From Rhodoferax antarcticus ANT.BR (GTDB taxonomy: Bacteria; Pseudomonadota; Gammaproteobacteria; Burkholderiales; Burkholderiaceae_C), in contig NZ_MSYM01000011.1 of the NCBI RefSeq assembly GCF_001938565.1, positions 1 through 64,000 on the forward strand: a stretch of 64,000 nucleotides of DNA, given 5' to 3'. The notes below the pieces were generated by a model. It made no database searches and was not told the DNA's origin. It saw nothing but the letters and a program-made list of their open reading frames with translations. The translations under genes and the position numbers were made by a program. This document shows, piece after piece, positions 46,138 to 56,028 of the stretch (the first letter of the stretch is position 1; each line of letters starts with the position of its first letter).

Positions 46138-46449
46138 ATGTTGAAGAAAATTGCTCTCGCCTGCGCCGTTGCCGTCACCGCAATTTACGCCACCGGCTGT
46201 GCCGTCGCGCGTGACCAGCAAAGCGTCGGCTCTTATGTGGACGACGCCACCATCACTACACAGGTAAAAGCCCGCTTCGCCGAGGATCCCAAAGTCAGCG
46301 CCATGGCGATCCAGGTCGAGACCCTCAAAGGCACGGTCCAGCTGTCTGGCTTCGCTAAGTCTTCATCCGAACGCTCAAGCGCCGAATCCATCGCCAAGGG
46401 TGTGTCTGGGGTGAAGCGGGTCGTCAACGACGTTGCCGTGCGCCCCTGA
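46138..46449 (+). CDS. Short BON-domain lipoprotein
   Basis: 103 residues. Signal peptide with a lipobox-like IYATGCAV (Cys at 21) and one BON domain (DATITTQVKARFAEDPKVS to GVSGVKRVVNDV). Preceded by AGGAG. Related in design to the previous gene, 44 nt downstream of it. Confidence 0.9.
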   Translation: MLKKIALACAVAVTAIYATGCAVARDQQSVGSYVDDATITTQVKARFAEDPKVSAMAIQVETLKGTVQLSGFAKSSSERSSAESIAKGVSGVKRVVNDVAVRP

Positions 46450-46462
46450 GGGTCTGCGTGAC

Positions 46463-46480
46463 AGCAGCGCGCGCTGCTTT
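46463..46480 (+). terminator. Palindrome after the BON genes
   Basis: AGCAGCGCGCGCTGCT is a perfect 16-bp palindrome followed by TT, 14 nt after the stop. A plausible weak transcript end. Confidence 0.45.
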
Positions 46481-46715
46481 AACAGCGCCGACATAGGCAA
46501 AGGTTCTTGCGACAGACGCAGGGGCCTTTGCCTTTGGTGAACTGTAAGCAGGCTTGTTTCAGACTTGTCCTACACAGATCCAAGGGCTTCACCGTTAACA
46601 TCTAGATACATATTACAGTAACGTTCCAACTTTCTCCTATCGCCATCCTGCGCCATGTTTTAACAGGCCCCAAGATCCTGAACTCTCACCGGCCGACCTA
46701 GTCGCTCTCGCCACC

Positions 46716-47102
46716 ATGCCTAAGCTTAAAACCTTTATCGTTGAAGACAATCCTGTCATCCTGAAAAATCTGATCGCCACATTGGAGGATCTGTCGGACG
46801 TTCAGGTGGTGGGCTCGGCGGGCAGCGAACGTGAAGCGGTCAGTGAGTTGCAGCAGCGCGATGGTCAGCTCGATCTGGTGATCGTGGACATCTTTCTGAA
46901 TTCGGGGAGTGGGCTAGGGGTGTTGCGCAGCGCCCAAAATCTGGAACTGCCGGTGCGCCGGGTGGTGCTCAGTAACTACGCCACCCCCGAAATGCGCCGG
47001 CGCTGCCTGGAGCTCGGTGCTGACCGGGTGTTCGATAAATCCAGCGAGCTCGAGGAGTTGATCGCCTACTGCGACGAGGCGGCGGAGTCTCAAGGGGGAT
47101 AA
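46716..47102 (+). CDS. Receiver-only response regulator
   Basis: 128 residues, one REC domain: acidic pair E10/D11, phospho-acceptor D58 in VIVDIF, S/T in VVLSNYAT and the conserved lysine in VFDKSSE. No output domain, so it acts by protein contact. No kinase gene lies nearby. Confidence 0.9.
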   Translation: MPKLKTFIVEDNPVILKNLIATLEDLSDVQVVGSAGSEREAVSELQQRDGQLDLVIVDIFLNSGSGLGVLRSAQNLELPVRRVVLSNYATPEMRRRCLELGADRVFDKSSELEELIAYCDEAAESQGG

Positions 47103-47183
47103 GGGCTAAGTCGGCGGTGTCGCCAAATCTGGCTGCAGTGGGTGTCGCCAGTGGAACCGCCATCGGCACGGTAAACGCTATTA

Positions 47184-47230
47184 TTAATGTAGCTATTGGC
47201 GCTTGATATGTATGGGTTGGAGGTCGATTT
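47184..47230 (-). repeat. Dispersed repeat, copy 8
   Basis: On the minus strand: GACCTCCAACCCATACATA, then AAGCGCCAATAGCTACATTAA. A diverged copy in the 290-bp gap after the regulator gene, which otherwise shows nothing I can assign. Confidence 0.65.
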
Positions 47231-47393
47231 GGCATCGAACTTTTGTGTGTACTTGTGTCTGCATGCGAGCTGGCACCACTTCGGATTGGCATGCACTCAC
47301 CGACGCTGCGATATCGCGCAGGAAAAGATCGAGCGCAAGCGTTGCAGCGCCCTTGGCGTCCTCAAACTGACAGCGTCTAAGGACGCCGTAGCG

Positions 47394-47828
47394 TCATTCT
47401 TTGGGTAGTCGCGCGATCTCGGTTTCAATCGCGCCCTGTTGTGACTTCAGCAGCGCGAAGATTGACGGGTGCTCGCTAACCTGCGAATCTTCAAGCGCCT
47501 TGATGTATTTGTCGCGCAGCGCCTGTTCGCCTTGGCGTACTGCTGGCAATGCGTCGCGGTCCAGATCGGACACCCAATTCCGCATCATGATGACGGCCTT
47601 ATTCACCATTCCTTGCCACGACGAGTCGTCGGGTCCAGGTTCGCGCAACCGCCCTAGTTCTGCCTCCTGCGCCGACGCGTGTTGCTGATGCATGTCGATG
47701 AGTCGATGAACCACGGTCTGGATTTCTGGCTCTGAGCGATCCGCCATTTCGCGGTATCCCTTTAGAACGTCGTTGGTGGCGGTGTGAATGTCATGTAGTG
47801 CTTCGGTCGCTCGGGTGGTCGTGGTCAT
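47394..47828 (-). CDS. DUF2383/PA2169-like helical bundle protein
   Basis: 144 residues from ATG 47828, preceded by AAGGAGATAA. All-helical: LKGYREMADR, MHQQHASAQEAELGRL and LPAVRQGEQALRDKYIKALED (in part) resemble the ferritin-like four-helix DUF2383 family. Metal binding is not evident. Function unknown; its neighbours suggest a stress role. Confidence 0.65.
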   Translation of the reverse strand: MTTTTRATEALHDIHTATNDVLKGYREMADRSEPEIQTVVHRLIDMHQQHASAQEAELGRLREPGPDDSSWQGMVNKAVIMMRNWVSDLDRDALPAVRQGEQALRDKYIKALEDSQVSEHPSIFALLKSQQGAIETEIARLPKE

Positions 47829-47979
47829 GGTTATCTCCTTCAGGTAAGTCAGCGGTAATGCGCTGTGGGTGGGCAAACGGTCAATCCAGTTTAGAAGCGC
47901 TGTCACGGCGCGCGGGTCAGACAACTGCCCAAACCTTTGTAGGCCCAAGACGACAACAGGCGGTGGCCGGTTGCGGGTG

Positions 47980-48522
47980 GCGTTGCCAAGTCACGCCAAT
48001 TGCTAACCAATCCAAGAAGATACGCAGCGCCGCATTGAGTGCGCCCCTGTCGCGCTGCAGGTAGTAGCGCAAGCCTTTGGGTACCGATAACACCCATTGG
48101 CGTACTGGCAGGCGCGGGAAAACGTGATCGCAAAGGTGCGCTGGCGCCTCGGCCATTCAGCGGGTGTTGCACAAGGGGTAGAAGCCATGGCCTTTGCAGG
48201 AGAAGGCGACCAAAAAGTCGTCCCCACAGTTGTCGCAACGGACGCGCGCAAAGCCGTGGGCAAAGATGCCTTATTCGAGGTATTGGCGAAACGCCTTCTC
48301 CACATACGCGGGCGGGGTGTGGTGGTCGCCTTGGCCGTCGAACTCGCCGGCGCTGGAGAGCTCAAGCAAGTTGGCGTTAAGGCCGTTGGCCAGGGCCAGG
48401 GCCACTGCCGCCGTGGAGACGCCGGGCCCACGGCAGGCGGCACTGACCTGGCGTTTGAATTCGTTGCTGTAGCGTGCGCGACGGCGGCCTGCGCCTGGAT
48501 TTTGAAATTCTGGCGTGTTCAC
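47980..48522 (-). pseudogene. Composite transposase remnant (IS66 OrfA-like joined to IS91-like)
   Basis: The 5' part (48345-48522) reads RRRARYSNEFKRQVSAACRGPGVS..., like an IS66 accessory protein. The same frame then continues as IS91-type transposase: YVEKAFRQYLE, stop, HGFARVRCDNCGDDFLVAF, CNTR, stop, MAEAPAHLCDHVFPRL, RYYLQRD. Two in-frame stops replace conserved residues, and both transposases are truncated. The surrounding 47829-48652 shows no intact gene. Confidence 0.75.
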
Positions 48523-48652
48523 GTGTCCACCTATGTTGAAGTGGACACGATGCTCCTTATTTTTGTCTTTATCGGCAAGATGGCTTTGCTAGTCGCCCCA
48601 CGCAGTGACTTCGCGTGAAGTGAATTTGAGATCAAAGGGCGTGGGTCTGGGA

Positions 48653-48922
48653 CTATTCGTCGTCGCCAGATTCACCGCGCAAAGCTTGCGGGTCGGCGGT
48701 GATCGGGCGGTAAATCTCTACACGCTGGCCGGGCTCCAATCGCGCATCTGGGGCGACTATTTTGCCAAATACACCTATTTTTTGACTGCTCAGATCCAGA
48801 GTGGGGAAAGTCCGGGCGATGCCGCTGAATTCGATGGCTTCGCGTACTGTGGCCTGCTCAGGCACTTCCACTTCCAGCCAGAGCTGGCGTTCTGGCAGCG
48901 CGTACACCACGCTAACTTTCAC
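48653..48922 (-). CDS. rnfH: RnfH (UPF0125)
   Basis: 89 residues of ubiquitin-like fold: MKVSVVYALPERQLWLEVEV (20 shown) and RVEIYRPITADPQALR. Last gene of the rnf operon, overlapping rnfE by 4 nt. Its role in the Rnf complex is not settled. Confidence 0.9.
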   Translation of the reverse strand: MKVSVVYALPERQLWLEVEVPEQATVREAIEFSGIARTFPTLDLSSQKIGVFGKIVAPDARLEPGQRVEIYRPITADPQALRGESGDDE

Positions 48923-49605
48923 GATGCTACTCCCAGCCGTACAGCAGAGGTTGATGTGGCTTGCATGCGCAGCTTGGCCTGACGCGCATCCATGGCCCGC
49001 TTGGCCGCAATCATCAGCCCCAGTGCGATGAAGCCGCCTGCTGGCAGGATCATCACCAACGCGCCTTGACCCGGATAAATGCGCATTTCCAGTATGCCCA
49101 GCGCCGGCCCCAGTAAGGTCGACGCGCCAGCGAACAAGGTGCCGCTACCCACCACCTCACGGATGGCACCCAGGGCGGTCAGTGCCAGGGTGAACCCCAA
49201 GCCCATGGACAGGCCATCCACTGCCGACATCGCCACGCTGTTCTTTGATGCAAAGGACTCGGCTCGCCCCAGAATCATGCAGTTCACCACAATCAGCGGA
49301 ATGAACAGGCCTAGCACCTTGTGCAGTTCGTGCAGCCAGGCGTTCATGACCAAGTCAACTATGGTGACCAGCGTTGCAATGATCAGCACAAACGCCGGAA
49401 TTCTCACCACTTCAGTGATCAAACCACGCAGTAAGGCGACCAGTATGTTGGAGGCGATCAGCACCACCACGGTGGCTGCACCCATGCCCAACCCCTGAGT
49501 CGCGCCGGAGGTCACCGCAAGGGCAGGGCACAAGGACAGCATCTGCGTCAACACCACGTTGTTGCGCCAGACACCGTCCAGCATGACATTGCGAGTTTGG
49601 CTCAT
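48919..49605 (-). CDS. rnfE: Rnf complex subunit RnfE
   Basis: Integral membrane subunit of the NqrD/RnfE family, 228 residues, about six membrane helices; WRNNVVLTQMLSLCPALAVT and LFIPLIVVNCMILGRAE are typical. Overlaps rnfH and rnfG by 4 nt each. Confidence 0.93.
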   Translation of the reverse strand: MSQTRNVMLDGVWRNNVVLTQMLSLCPALAVTSGATQGLGMGAATVVVLIASNILVALLRGLITEVVRIPAFVLIIATLVTIVDLVMNAWLHELHKVLGLFIPLIVVNCMILGRAESFASKNSVAMSAVDGLSMGLGFTLALTALGAIREVVGSGTLFAGASTLLGPALGILEMRIYPGQGALVMILPAGGFIALGLMIAAKRAMDARQAKLRMQATSTSAVRLGVAS

Positions 49606-50273
49606 GGGGACACCTCCTCAAGCATGGTTTTGCGTTGTGCGGCAAACAGCCGCAGGCCATCACGGATGCTGTTCACCACGGCACGTGGCGTGATGGTGGC
49701 TCCAGCAAACTGGTCAAACTGCCCGCCATCCTTTCTGACGGCCCACTGTGCTTGCGGTGGGTTGCCCAGTGACAAGCCAGTGAAGCGGGTGATCCAGTCA
49801 GAGCGGGACACCTCAATCTTGTCGCCCAGCCCCGGCGTTTCGGTGTGCTGCAGCACGCGCACGCCCAGCAGCTTGCCGTTGCCGTCGATGCCGAGCAGCA
49901 GGCGTATCTCGCCGCCGTAGCCCCGACCATGCGTCTCAAAGGCCACGCCTGTCACTCGCCCGGTCTTGCGGGCGCGGTAGACCAGCAGCGGGGCGCCGTC
50001 CAACGGTAAGCGCACTGCGTCTGCCGCGGGATTGTTGTCGTACATGCTGGCGGGAAGCACCTGCTCCAGTGAACGGCGCAGGTCTTCTGAAGCACGCTTT
50101 TCAATGGGCTCCTTGGTCAACCCGAATGCAGTCGCTAGTAGCAGCGTGGCCGACAAAGAAAAGCCACCCAGCACCAGCGCATGCTTGCCCCCGATAAGCG
50201 TCAGCAGCTTGCTCAGTCGCGCTGTAGTCGGCAGTGTCCCGGATGGGGCTTTGACTTGATCGGTGGCGTTCAT
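49602..50273 (-). CDS. rnfG: Rnf complex subunit RnfG
   Basis: 223 residues with one N-terminal membrane helix and a periplasmic flavodomain. The covalent FMN site is FAGATITPRAVV (GAT-type motif near residue 190), the target of ApbE encoded in the same operon. Overlaps rnfD by 4 nt. Confidence 0.93.
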   Translation of the reverse strand: MNATDQVKAPSGTLPTTARLSKLLTLIGGKHALVLGGFSLSATLLLATAFGLTKEPIEKRASEDLRRSLEQVLPASMYDNNPAADAVRLPLDGAPLLVYRARKTGRVTGVAFETHGRGYGGEIRLLLGIDGNGKLLGVRVLQHTETPGLGDKIEVSRSDWITRFTGLSLGNPPQAQWAVRKDGGQFDQFAGATITPRAVVNSIRDGLRLFAAQRKTMLEEVSP

Positions 50274-51346
50274 AGTTTGATCTTGCCTTCTAGCGCTTGT
50301 CCGCGACGGCTGCGGCCAAAGACGCGTGGGCGCAGCCCCCTGTCAATCAACGGCACCAGCGCATTCATCAGAACCACTGCAAAAGCCAAGCCCTCCGGAT
50401 ACCCCCCAAACGAGCGAATCACCCAGGTTAGCGCGCCAATACCCGCGCCAAACAGCAGCTGCCCGCTTTTCGACACCGGAGAGGTGACGTAGTCGGTGGC
50501 GATGAAAAAGGCGCCGAGCACCGCCGCCCCGCTCAGCAAATGAATGGGCATGGCGGCGAATCGCGCCGGGTCCAGCGCATGGGAGACAGCCGCCAGCACG
50601 CCCAGTGTGCCAAGTACCGCCACTGGAATGTGCCAGGAGATGATGCGCAAAAGCATCAAAAGCACCCCGCCAGCCAGCAGCAACACCGCTGAGGTTTCAC
50701 CGATGGAGCCAGATTCGTGACCCAGCGCCAGTTTCTCGGGTGGCGCCAGCCCCTCGCTGGTTTGGGTGACTGACACGCCGCGTGACAGCTCGGTTTTCAG
50801 AACACCCAGCGTGGTGGCGGCGCTCATGTTTTCGGGCAAAGGCGTGGCACCGCTGGTGTAGGCCAGAGCTTGCCCCAAAGTCGGTGCGCCGTCGCTGCCC
50901 AGGGGGGTCGGTGCAACCCACATCGTCATCTGAACCGGAAATGAAATCAATAGCACGATACGCGCTACCATGGCGGGGTTGAAGGCATTTTGACCCAAAC
51001 CGCCAAACAAATGTTTGGCCAGCACAATGGCCGACACGCTGCCCAATACCCCGATCCACCAGGGTGCCCAGGGCGGCAGGCTGAGCGCCAACAGCCAGCC
51101 TGTCAGCAGGGCCGATCCGTCAAACAGGCGGGCACGCACCGGCCGCCCCAAAAGTGCCAGCATGGCAGCCTCGGCTGCTACGGCGGTGGTCACAGTAACC
51201 ACAAACAGCAGGATCGCTGGCCAGCCAAACAGCCACAAGCTATAGGTTGTAGCGGGAATCAAGGCCGCGATGACCCACAGCATGGTCCGCGTGATGCTGT
51301 TGGCGGTGTGGGTGAAAGGCCCGGCGCGGTTGACTACGGTGTTCAT
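50270..51346 (-). CDS. rnfD: Rnf complex subunit RnfD
   Basis: Integral membrane flavoprotein, 358 residues, about nine hydrophobic segments. The FMN attachment motif SGATPL is near residue 170. QNAFNPAMVARIVLLISFP is typical of the family. Overlaps rnfC by 4 nt. Confidence 0.93.
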   Translation of the reverse strand: MNTVVNRAGPFTHTANSITRTMLWVIAALIPATTYSLWLFGWPAILLFVVTVTTAVAAEAAMLALLGRPVRARLFDGSALLTGWLLALSLPPWAPWWIGVLGSVSAIVLAKHLFGGLGQNAFNPAMVARIVLLISFPVQMTMWVAPTPLGSDGAPTLGQALAYTSGATPLPENMSAATTLGVLKTELSRGVSVTQTSEGLAPPEKLALGHESGSIGETSAVLLLAGGVLLMLLRIISWHIPVAVLGTLGVLAAVSHALDPARFAAMPIHLLSGAAVLGAFFIATDYVTSPVSKSGQLLFGAGIGALTWVIRSFGGYPEGLAFAVVLMNALVPLIDRGLRPRVFGRSRRGQALEGKIKL

Positions 51347-52872
51347 GTTGATTCCTCTGTGGCGCGAGCCGAAGTCTCAGTGCCGCCAGCTAGAGCCAGG
51401 GTCGACGTAGGCGCTGGTGCAGGTGCTTGGGCGGCCGCCTTTGCGGCTTTGCGGGCAGCCGCAGCCACCTTTTTAAGCTCTGCTTCGCGCGCGGTGCGCT
51501 CACTACGCGCCTGCACCAGTGAGCGAATCCGTTCTTGGCGCCGTGCATCGCGGTCCAACGCCCCAAGCTGCCCTTTGGCAAAGTTGAAATAGTGCGCCAG
51601 CGGAATATGCGAGGGGCAGATGAAGGAGCACGAGCCGCAGCTAACGCAATCTTGCAGTCCGATGGCCAGTGCCCCTTGCAGATCGCCACGGCGTACCAAC
51701 TGCGCCATCTCCACCGGCACCAGTCCACAGGGGCAAGCGCTGACACAGCTTGCGCAGCGAATGCAAGGTGACTCGGGGCCATCGTTTTGTTCTTTGATGG
51801 TCAGCGCCAACACCCCGCTGGTGCCTTTGACCACCGGCACCCGCACTGACGGCAGTGGCGCGCCCATCATGGGGCCGCCGCCAATGAGTTTGTAGGGCAC
51901 CGGGTGCAAGCCGCCGCAGAAGGCCAGAAGGTCTTCCACCAGTGTGCCCAGTGGCACCTTGACATTGGAAGGTTCACGCACACCCCGTCCCGAAACGGTC
52001 ACCACGCGGCTAATCAGCGGCTCGCCACTGCGTACCGTGCGTGCCACAGCACGCGCAGTGGCCACGTTGTGCACCACGACGCCGATGTCGGCGGTGAGCT
52101 TGCGCGCCGGTGTTTCGCGCCCGGTGCAGGCCAACACCAGATGCCGCTCAGACCCCATCGGAAATCGGGTTGGCAAGGCCATCACCTGAATCCAGGGTTC
52201 CCGGCGTGCCGCTCCACGAATGGCGGCCAGTGCTTCAGGCTTGTTGCGCTCGATCGCAAAAATGACCGACTGCACCTCCAGTGCGTACGCCATGATGCGC
52301 ACGCCGTCGATGACTGCCCACGCCTCTTCGCGCATCAGCCGGTCGTCGCAGGTCAGATACGGCTCACATTCAGCGCCGTTGATCAGCAAGGTGTCGAGCT
52401 GGTGGCGGCCTTTAAGGTCGAGTTTGACGGCCGACGGAAACGCCGCCCCGCCCATGCCAACGATGCCCGCAGCGGCTACCCGACTGTTGATCTCACGCGG
52501 TGTCACCTGCAGCGGAAAGTCATCGGTGACGGGGGGCGGCAGGTCAATCCAGCGGTCCAGCCCGTCAGTCTCAATCACGATGGTTCTTTGCTGCAAGCCA
52601 GAGGGGTGCGGTGCCACATGGTCTTCAATGGCAACCACCGTGCCAGAGCTGGAGGCGTGTACCGGCGCCGACAGTCCGGGCGCGGCTTTGGCAACCAGCT
52701 GGCCTTTTAGCACTTGGTCGCCAATCGTCACCACCGGTATGGCGGGTGCGCCTATATGCTGCTGCAGCGGCAGGTACAAACGGCGGGGCGTCGGCATGGC
52801 TACCACGGCCTGTCCGCTGGTCAACTCCTTGTTATAGCGGAGCTTGACGCCCCCGCGAACACGAAACACCAT
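51343..52872 (-). CDS. rnfC: Rnf complex subunit RnfC
   Basis: 509 residues; cytoplasmic subunit thought to handle NADH/ferredoxin electron exchange. It has the N-terminal barrel-sandwich region, a NADH-binding-like domain (GMGGAAFPSAVKL), and two [4Fe-4S] motifs, CIRCASCVSACPCG and CVSCGSCSFICPSHIP. An Ala/Lys-rich C-terminal tail follows. Lies 13 nt after rnfB. Confidence 0.95.
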   Translation of the reverse strand: MVFRVRGGVKLRYNKELTSGQAVVAMPTPRRLYLPLQQHIGAPAIPVVTIGDQVLKGQLVAKAAPGLSAPVHASSSGTVVAIEDHVAPHPSGLQQRTIVIETDGLDRWIDLPPPVTDDFPLQVTPREINSRVAAAGIVGMGGAAFPSAVKLDLKGRHQLDTLLINGAECEPYLTCDDRLMREEAWAVIDGVRIMAYALEVQSVIFAIERNKPEALAAIRGAARREPWIQVMALPTRFPMGSERHLVLACTGRETPARKLTADIGVVVHNVATARAVARTVRSGEPLISRVVTVSGRGVREPSNVKVPLGTLVEDLLAFCGGLHPVPYKLIGGGPMMGAPLPSVRVPVVKGTSGVLALTIKEQNDGPESPCIRCASCVSACPCGLVPVEMAQLVRRGDLQGALAIGLQDCVSCGSCSFICPSHIPLAHYFNFAKGQLGALDRDARRQERIRSLVQARSERTAREAELKKVAAAARKAAKAAAQAPAPAPTSTLALAGGTETSARATEEST

Positions 52873-52885
52873 GGTGTGCGTCCTT

Positions 52886-53458
52886 TCAGTCAGCCGGGGC
52901 GCGGGGTGCCGCAGCCGGTTTGGGCCAGTGCCAGGTGGCCAGCGTCGGCATCACCGGTTTCATCACAATCGCTTGCGTGGGGCATTCGGCTTCGCACAGG
53001 CCGCAGGCAAAGCAGGCTTCGGGCAGCACGGTGTGCATCTGCTTGGCCGCCCCCACAATGGCGTCCGAGTTGCACTTGCGAATGCAGCGCATACACCCTA
53101 TGCAGCGCGTCTCATCGACCCACGCCACCTGGGGCAGCGCTGCCTCTGCCCCGTCGATGATCAGCTTCACCCCCAGCAGGTCAGCCACTTTTTGCCCAGT
53201 AGACACCCCGCCTGGTGGGCAGCAATTGGGTGCGGCACGCCCCTCCACCATGGCGGCGGCGGCCTGCTTGCAGCCTGCAAAGCCGCATTGCGCACAGTTC
53301 GAGCCGGGCAGCAGGGCGGCGACAGCTTCTGCGCGGTCGTCCACAGGGGCGCAAAGATAGCGCGCTGCAACCCCCAACACCAAGCCCAGCCCGCTTCCCA
53401 GCAAGCCAATCGCGCCGACGGCTTGTGCGGCGTGCGTCATCATGGCGGTATCCATCAA
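52886..53458 (-). CDS. rnfB: Rnf complex subunit RnfB
   Basis: 190 residues: an N-terminal membrane helix, a four-cysteine cluster motif (CAQCGFAGC ... NCCPPGG) and two ferredoxin motifs ([14 protein letters not shown] and [12 protein letters not shown]). Electron-input subunit. Overlaps rnfA by 4 nt. Confidence 0.95.
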   Translation of the reverse strand: MMDTAMMTHAAQAVGAIGLLGSGLGLVLGVAARYLCAPVDDRAEAVAALLPGSNCAQCGFAGCKQAAAAMVEGRAAPNCCPPGGVSTGQKVADLLGVKLIIDGAEAALPQVAWVDETRCIGCMRCIRKCNSDAIVGAAKQMHTVLPEACFACGLCEAECPTQAIVMKPVMPTLATWHWPKPAAAPRAPAD

Positions 53459-54036
53459 TGGCCTCCCAATCCGGCAAAGCCCATGAATGCCAGCGACAAC
53501 ACACCGGCAGTGATAAAGCCAATCGGCGCGCCCTCAAACACTTTGGGGACATCTCCCAGCGCCAGGCGCTCACGCAGACCAGCAAAAATCACCAACACCA
53601 GGCCAAAACCGAGCGCCGTGCCAAACCCACTCAGCATGCTGGCTGCAAAACTGTCTCCGGCTTGCACCATCAGCAAGGCCACGCCCAACACTGCACAGTT
53701 GGTGGTGATCAGCGGTAGATAGACGCCCAGCGCTTCGTACAGCGGCAAGGAGATGCGGCGAATCAACATCTCGGTGAACTGCACCACCGCTGCAATCACC
53801 AGAATAAAGGTCATGGTGCGCAGGAAAGCAAGGTCCAGCGGTGCCAGCACCATGGCTTCCACCACCCACACAAAGCCGGTCGACAGCGTTAAGACAAAGG
53901 TGGTCGCCATGGCCATGCCCAATGCTGTTTCAATGCGCGATGAGGTCCCCATGAACGGGCACAGCCCCAAAAACTTGGCAAGCACCACATTGTTGACAAT
54001 GGCTGTGCCCAGCAACACCAGGAAAACGTCTTGCAT
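53455..54036 (-). CDS. rnfA: Rnf complex subunit RnfA
   Basis: 193 residues from ATG 54036 ([20 protein letters not shown]). Six membrane helices; LGLCPFMG and [20 protein letters not shown] carry the paired cysteines of the intramembrane iron site in this family. Its start overlaps the end of the rseC-like gene by one base (TGATG-type junction). Confidence 0.95.
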   Translation of the reverse strand: MQDVFLVLLGTAIVNNVVLAKFLGLCPFMGTSSRIETALGMAMATTFVLTLSTGFVWVVEAMVLAPLDLAFLRTMTFILVIAAVVQFTEMLIRRISLPLYEALGVYLPLITTNCAVLGVALLMVQAGDSFAASMLSGFGTALGFGLVLVIFAGLRERLALGDVPKVFEGAPIGFITAGVLSLAFMGFAGLGGH

Positions 54037-54569
54037 CACAGGCTCCCGTGAGGAATCACCGGAGTGGCGATATGGCGTTGCGTCACAGTGCTGGCGGGCG
54101 CACAGGTGATGCAAGGAGGGTCTGCAGCGCGACCCAGCACTACCGGGGCCAAGGATTCGCGCCAGCGCCGAACCAGCTTGCGCGCTGCTGCCGCGCCCGC
54201 CGCCAGCCCGACCGCAGCCCCCAGGACGGCAGCACCGTTACCCGCGTCTTGCATGGCAATCACTGCCGTCAGCATCGTGAACAGTGGCAAGCTGTAAGCG
54301 GTCAGCGACGCGCGGGTGACTGCGTTGCGGTCCACACCAATTTCCACCCGCTCGCCCAGGGCCAGCGGCGCTTGGTTTGGCCCCAGCGACCGTGCCACCC
54401 GCCAGCTGGCGCTGGAATGTGGGGTGCCACTGGCGCAGACCCCTTTGGTGGCGCAACTGCTGCAGGCGGCAGGCTGCTCGGCAGCCAGCCAGGCTTGGCT
54501 GCTGTCGACCTCGACCACGCGCGCGACGCCCGTGATCAAGCCGTTGTCGCAAGGGTAGGTGCTTTTCAT
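54036..54569 (-). CDS. rseC: RseC/SoxR-reducing system family protein
   Basis: 177 residues. Cysteine motif [13 protein letters not shown] near residues 36-48, then two membrane segments (about 97-113 and 118-135). Family members accompany Rnf/Rsx complexes, as here. A C-terminal CITC may add a redox site. Overlaps apbE and rnfA. Confidence 0.85.
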   Translation of the reverse strand: MKSTYPCDNGLITGVARVVEVDSSQAWLAAEQPAACSSCATKGVCASGTPHSSASWRVARSLGPNQAPLALGERVEIGVDRNAVTRASLTAYSLPLFTMLTAVIAMQDAGNGAAVLGAAVGLAAGAAAARKLVRRWRESLAPVVLGRAADPPCITCAPASTVTQRHIATPVIPHGSL

Positions 54570-55618
54570 GACAGCTCGCTCACCTGGCCGGCGCTGTCAA
54601 TGCAGATCGCGCGGCAACCCGGTTGGGTGCGCAACAGCGCCAATCGCGCGGGTGTGTCGGCGCGGGGAATCAGCGCCAGCGCGGTGGACAAGGCATCCGC
54701 CTGGGTGGCGCTGGCGGCCACCACGGTCACGCTTTCTTTGGCGGGCGCGGTGTGCCCGGTGCGCGGGTTGATCAGGTGGGTGTACAAGCCAGCGGCGTCC
54801 AGCCGGGTGCCATAGCCGCCCGAGGTGGCCACGGCTTGATCCACCACTGACAGCGTATGCAGTGCGCGGCTTGGTTCACGCGGGTCGCCCAGGCCAATGA
54901 TCCAGGCGCTGCCGTCAGGCTTGGCCTCCAGCGCGCGGGGCTCACCCATGTCCACCAGCATCTGGCTGAACCCGTGCTGTCGCAAAAGAGCGCTGCAACG
55001 GTCGGTGATGAAGCCCTGGGCGATGCCGTTCAGCGACACACCCATGCCGGCACGCGCCAGTGACACCTCGTCACCCGCCAAACGCACACCACGCCAGCCC
55101 ACGAGCGACAGCGCCTGCTGCACGCGGGTGACCGTTGGTGGCTGGCTATGCCCGCCCACCACAAAGTGCTCAAAGTACAGTGACCACAGCGGCTGGATGC
55201 TCGGGTCAAACACACCCCTTGAGAGTGCAGCCATCTTCAGCGCAGAGCCCAACAGCGACTGGAACTCAGTCGGCGCACCGGTAATGCGACCCTCGCGGTT
55301 CAGGCGTGACAGCCAGGAATCGGCCTGAAACAGGCTGAACATGGCTTCCAGGCGCGCCACCTCGGCAAGGGTGGCAGTAAGCGCTGCTTGCGCCCGCTGC
55401 GTGTCGCCGGCGTGGTACAGCACCAAGGAGGCCGGTGCACCCAGAGCCGTGCCTTCCCAGCGCAGGGGCGCGGCCTCGGCGGTTTGGTTCAGGCGCCAGG
55501 CTGCCAGTGGCAACGCTGCAGCCAGCAAGAGCAATCGGCGCCTGCCCACCTTGCGAGGAACCGGCGTGACCGGCTCCTGCGAGTCTTGTAGCGATCGGGT
55601 AGACAGGTCAATCATCAC
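54566..55618 (-). CDS. apbE: FAD:protein FMN transferase ApbE
   Basis: 350 residues. N-terminal twin-arginine-like signal GRRRLLLLAAALPLAAW; the family core includes FSLFQADSWLSRLNR, GVSLNGIAQGFITDR, and YTHLINPRTG. It would attach FMN to the threonines of RnfG and RnfD, encoded downstream. Overlaps the rseC-like gene by 4 nt. Confidence 0.93.
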   Translation of the reverse strand: MMIDLSTRSLQDSQEPVTPVPRKVGRRRLLLLAAALPLAAWRLNQTAEAAPLRWEGTALGAPASLVLYHAGDTQRAQAALTATLAEVARLEAMFSLFQADSWLSRLNREGRITGAPTEFQSLLGSALKMAALSRGVFDPSIQPLWSLYFEHFVVGGHSQPPTVTRVQQALSLVGWRGVRLAGDEVSLARAGMGVSLNGIAQGFITDRCSALLRQHGFSQMLVDMGEPRALEAKPDGSAWIIGLGDPREPSRALHTLSVVDQAVATSGGYGTRLDAAGLYTHLINPRTGHTAPAKESVTVVAASATQADALSTALALIPRADTPARLALLRTQPGCRAICIDSAGQVSELS

Positions 55619-55653
55619 AGGTCGTCCTTTTGGGGTGGAGTGGCTGAGCCGAA

Positions 55654-55992
55654 TCAGGCCAAGGCGCGCTTTGGCAGCGAGGCCTTCAGGCTGTCCAGCG
55701 ACACATGCTGGCGGCCATTGGTGTCCTGAAACACCTTGAACACTTTTTCCTGCGCCGGGGTAGATTTGACAAAGTCGTTGTAGGCTTTGACCAACTGCTC
55801 GCGGTAAGAGGTGTACAGGCCCACTTCATTGCCTTGGGCCAGCAGGTTTTCCTGGCGGATGTACTGAAAGAAGCGTTTCAGAATGTGCAGGCGGCTGACA
55901 TTGACCACACCCTGATCGAACGGCACGCCAAAATAGTGAAGGAAGTCCTCGGCTGAAGACAGGGCCTTGAGTTGTTGAAGAAATTTTTCCAT
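55654..55992 (-). CDS. nifW: Nitrogenase-protective protein NifW
   Basis: 112 residues matching NifW: LSSAEDFLHYFGVPFDQGVV and SRLHILKRFFQYIRQE. Thought to protect or help mature the MoFe protein. It lies 36 nt after nifV and 35 nt before apbE. Confidence 0.93.
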   Translation of the reverse strand: MEKFLQQLKALSSAEDFLHYFGVPFDQGVVNVSRLHILKRFFQYIRQENLLAQGNEVGLYTSYREQLVKAYNDFVKSTPAQEKVFKVFQDTNGRQHVSLDSLKASLPKRALA

Positions 55993-56028
55993 GGTGTTGG
56001 ACTCCGTAGTGACAGGTGGGAGGGGGAA

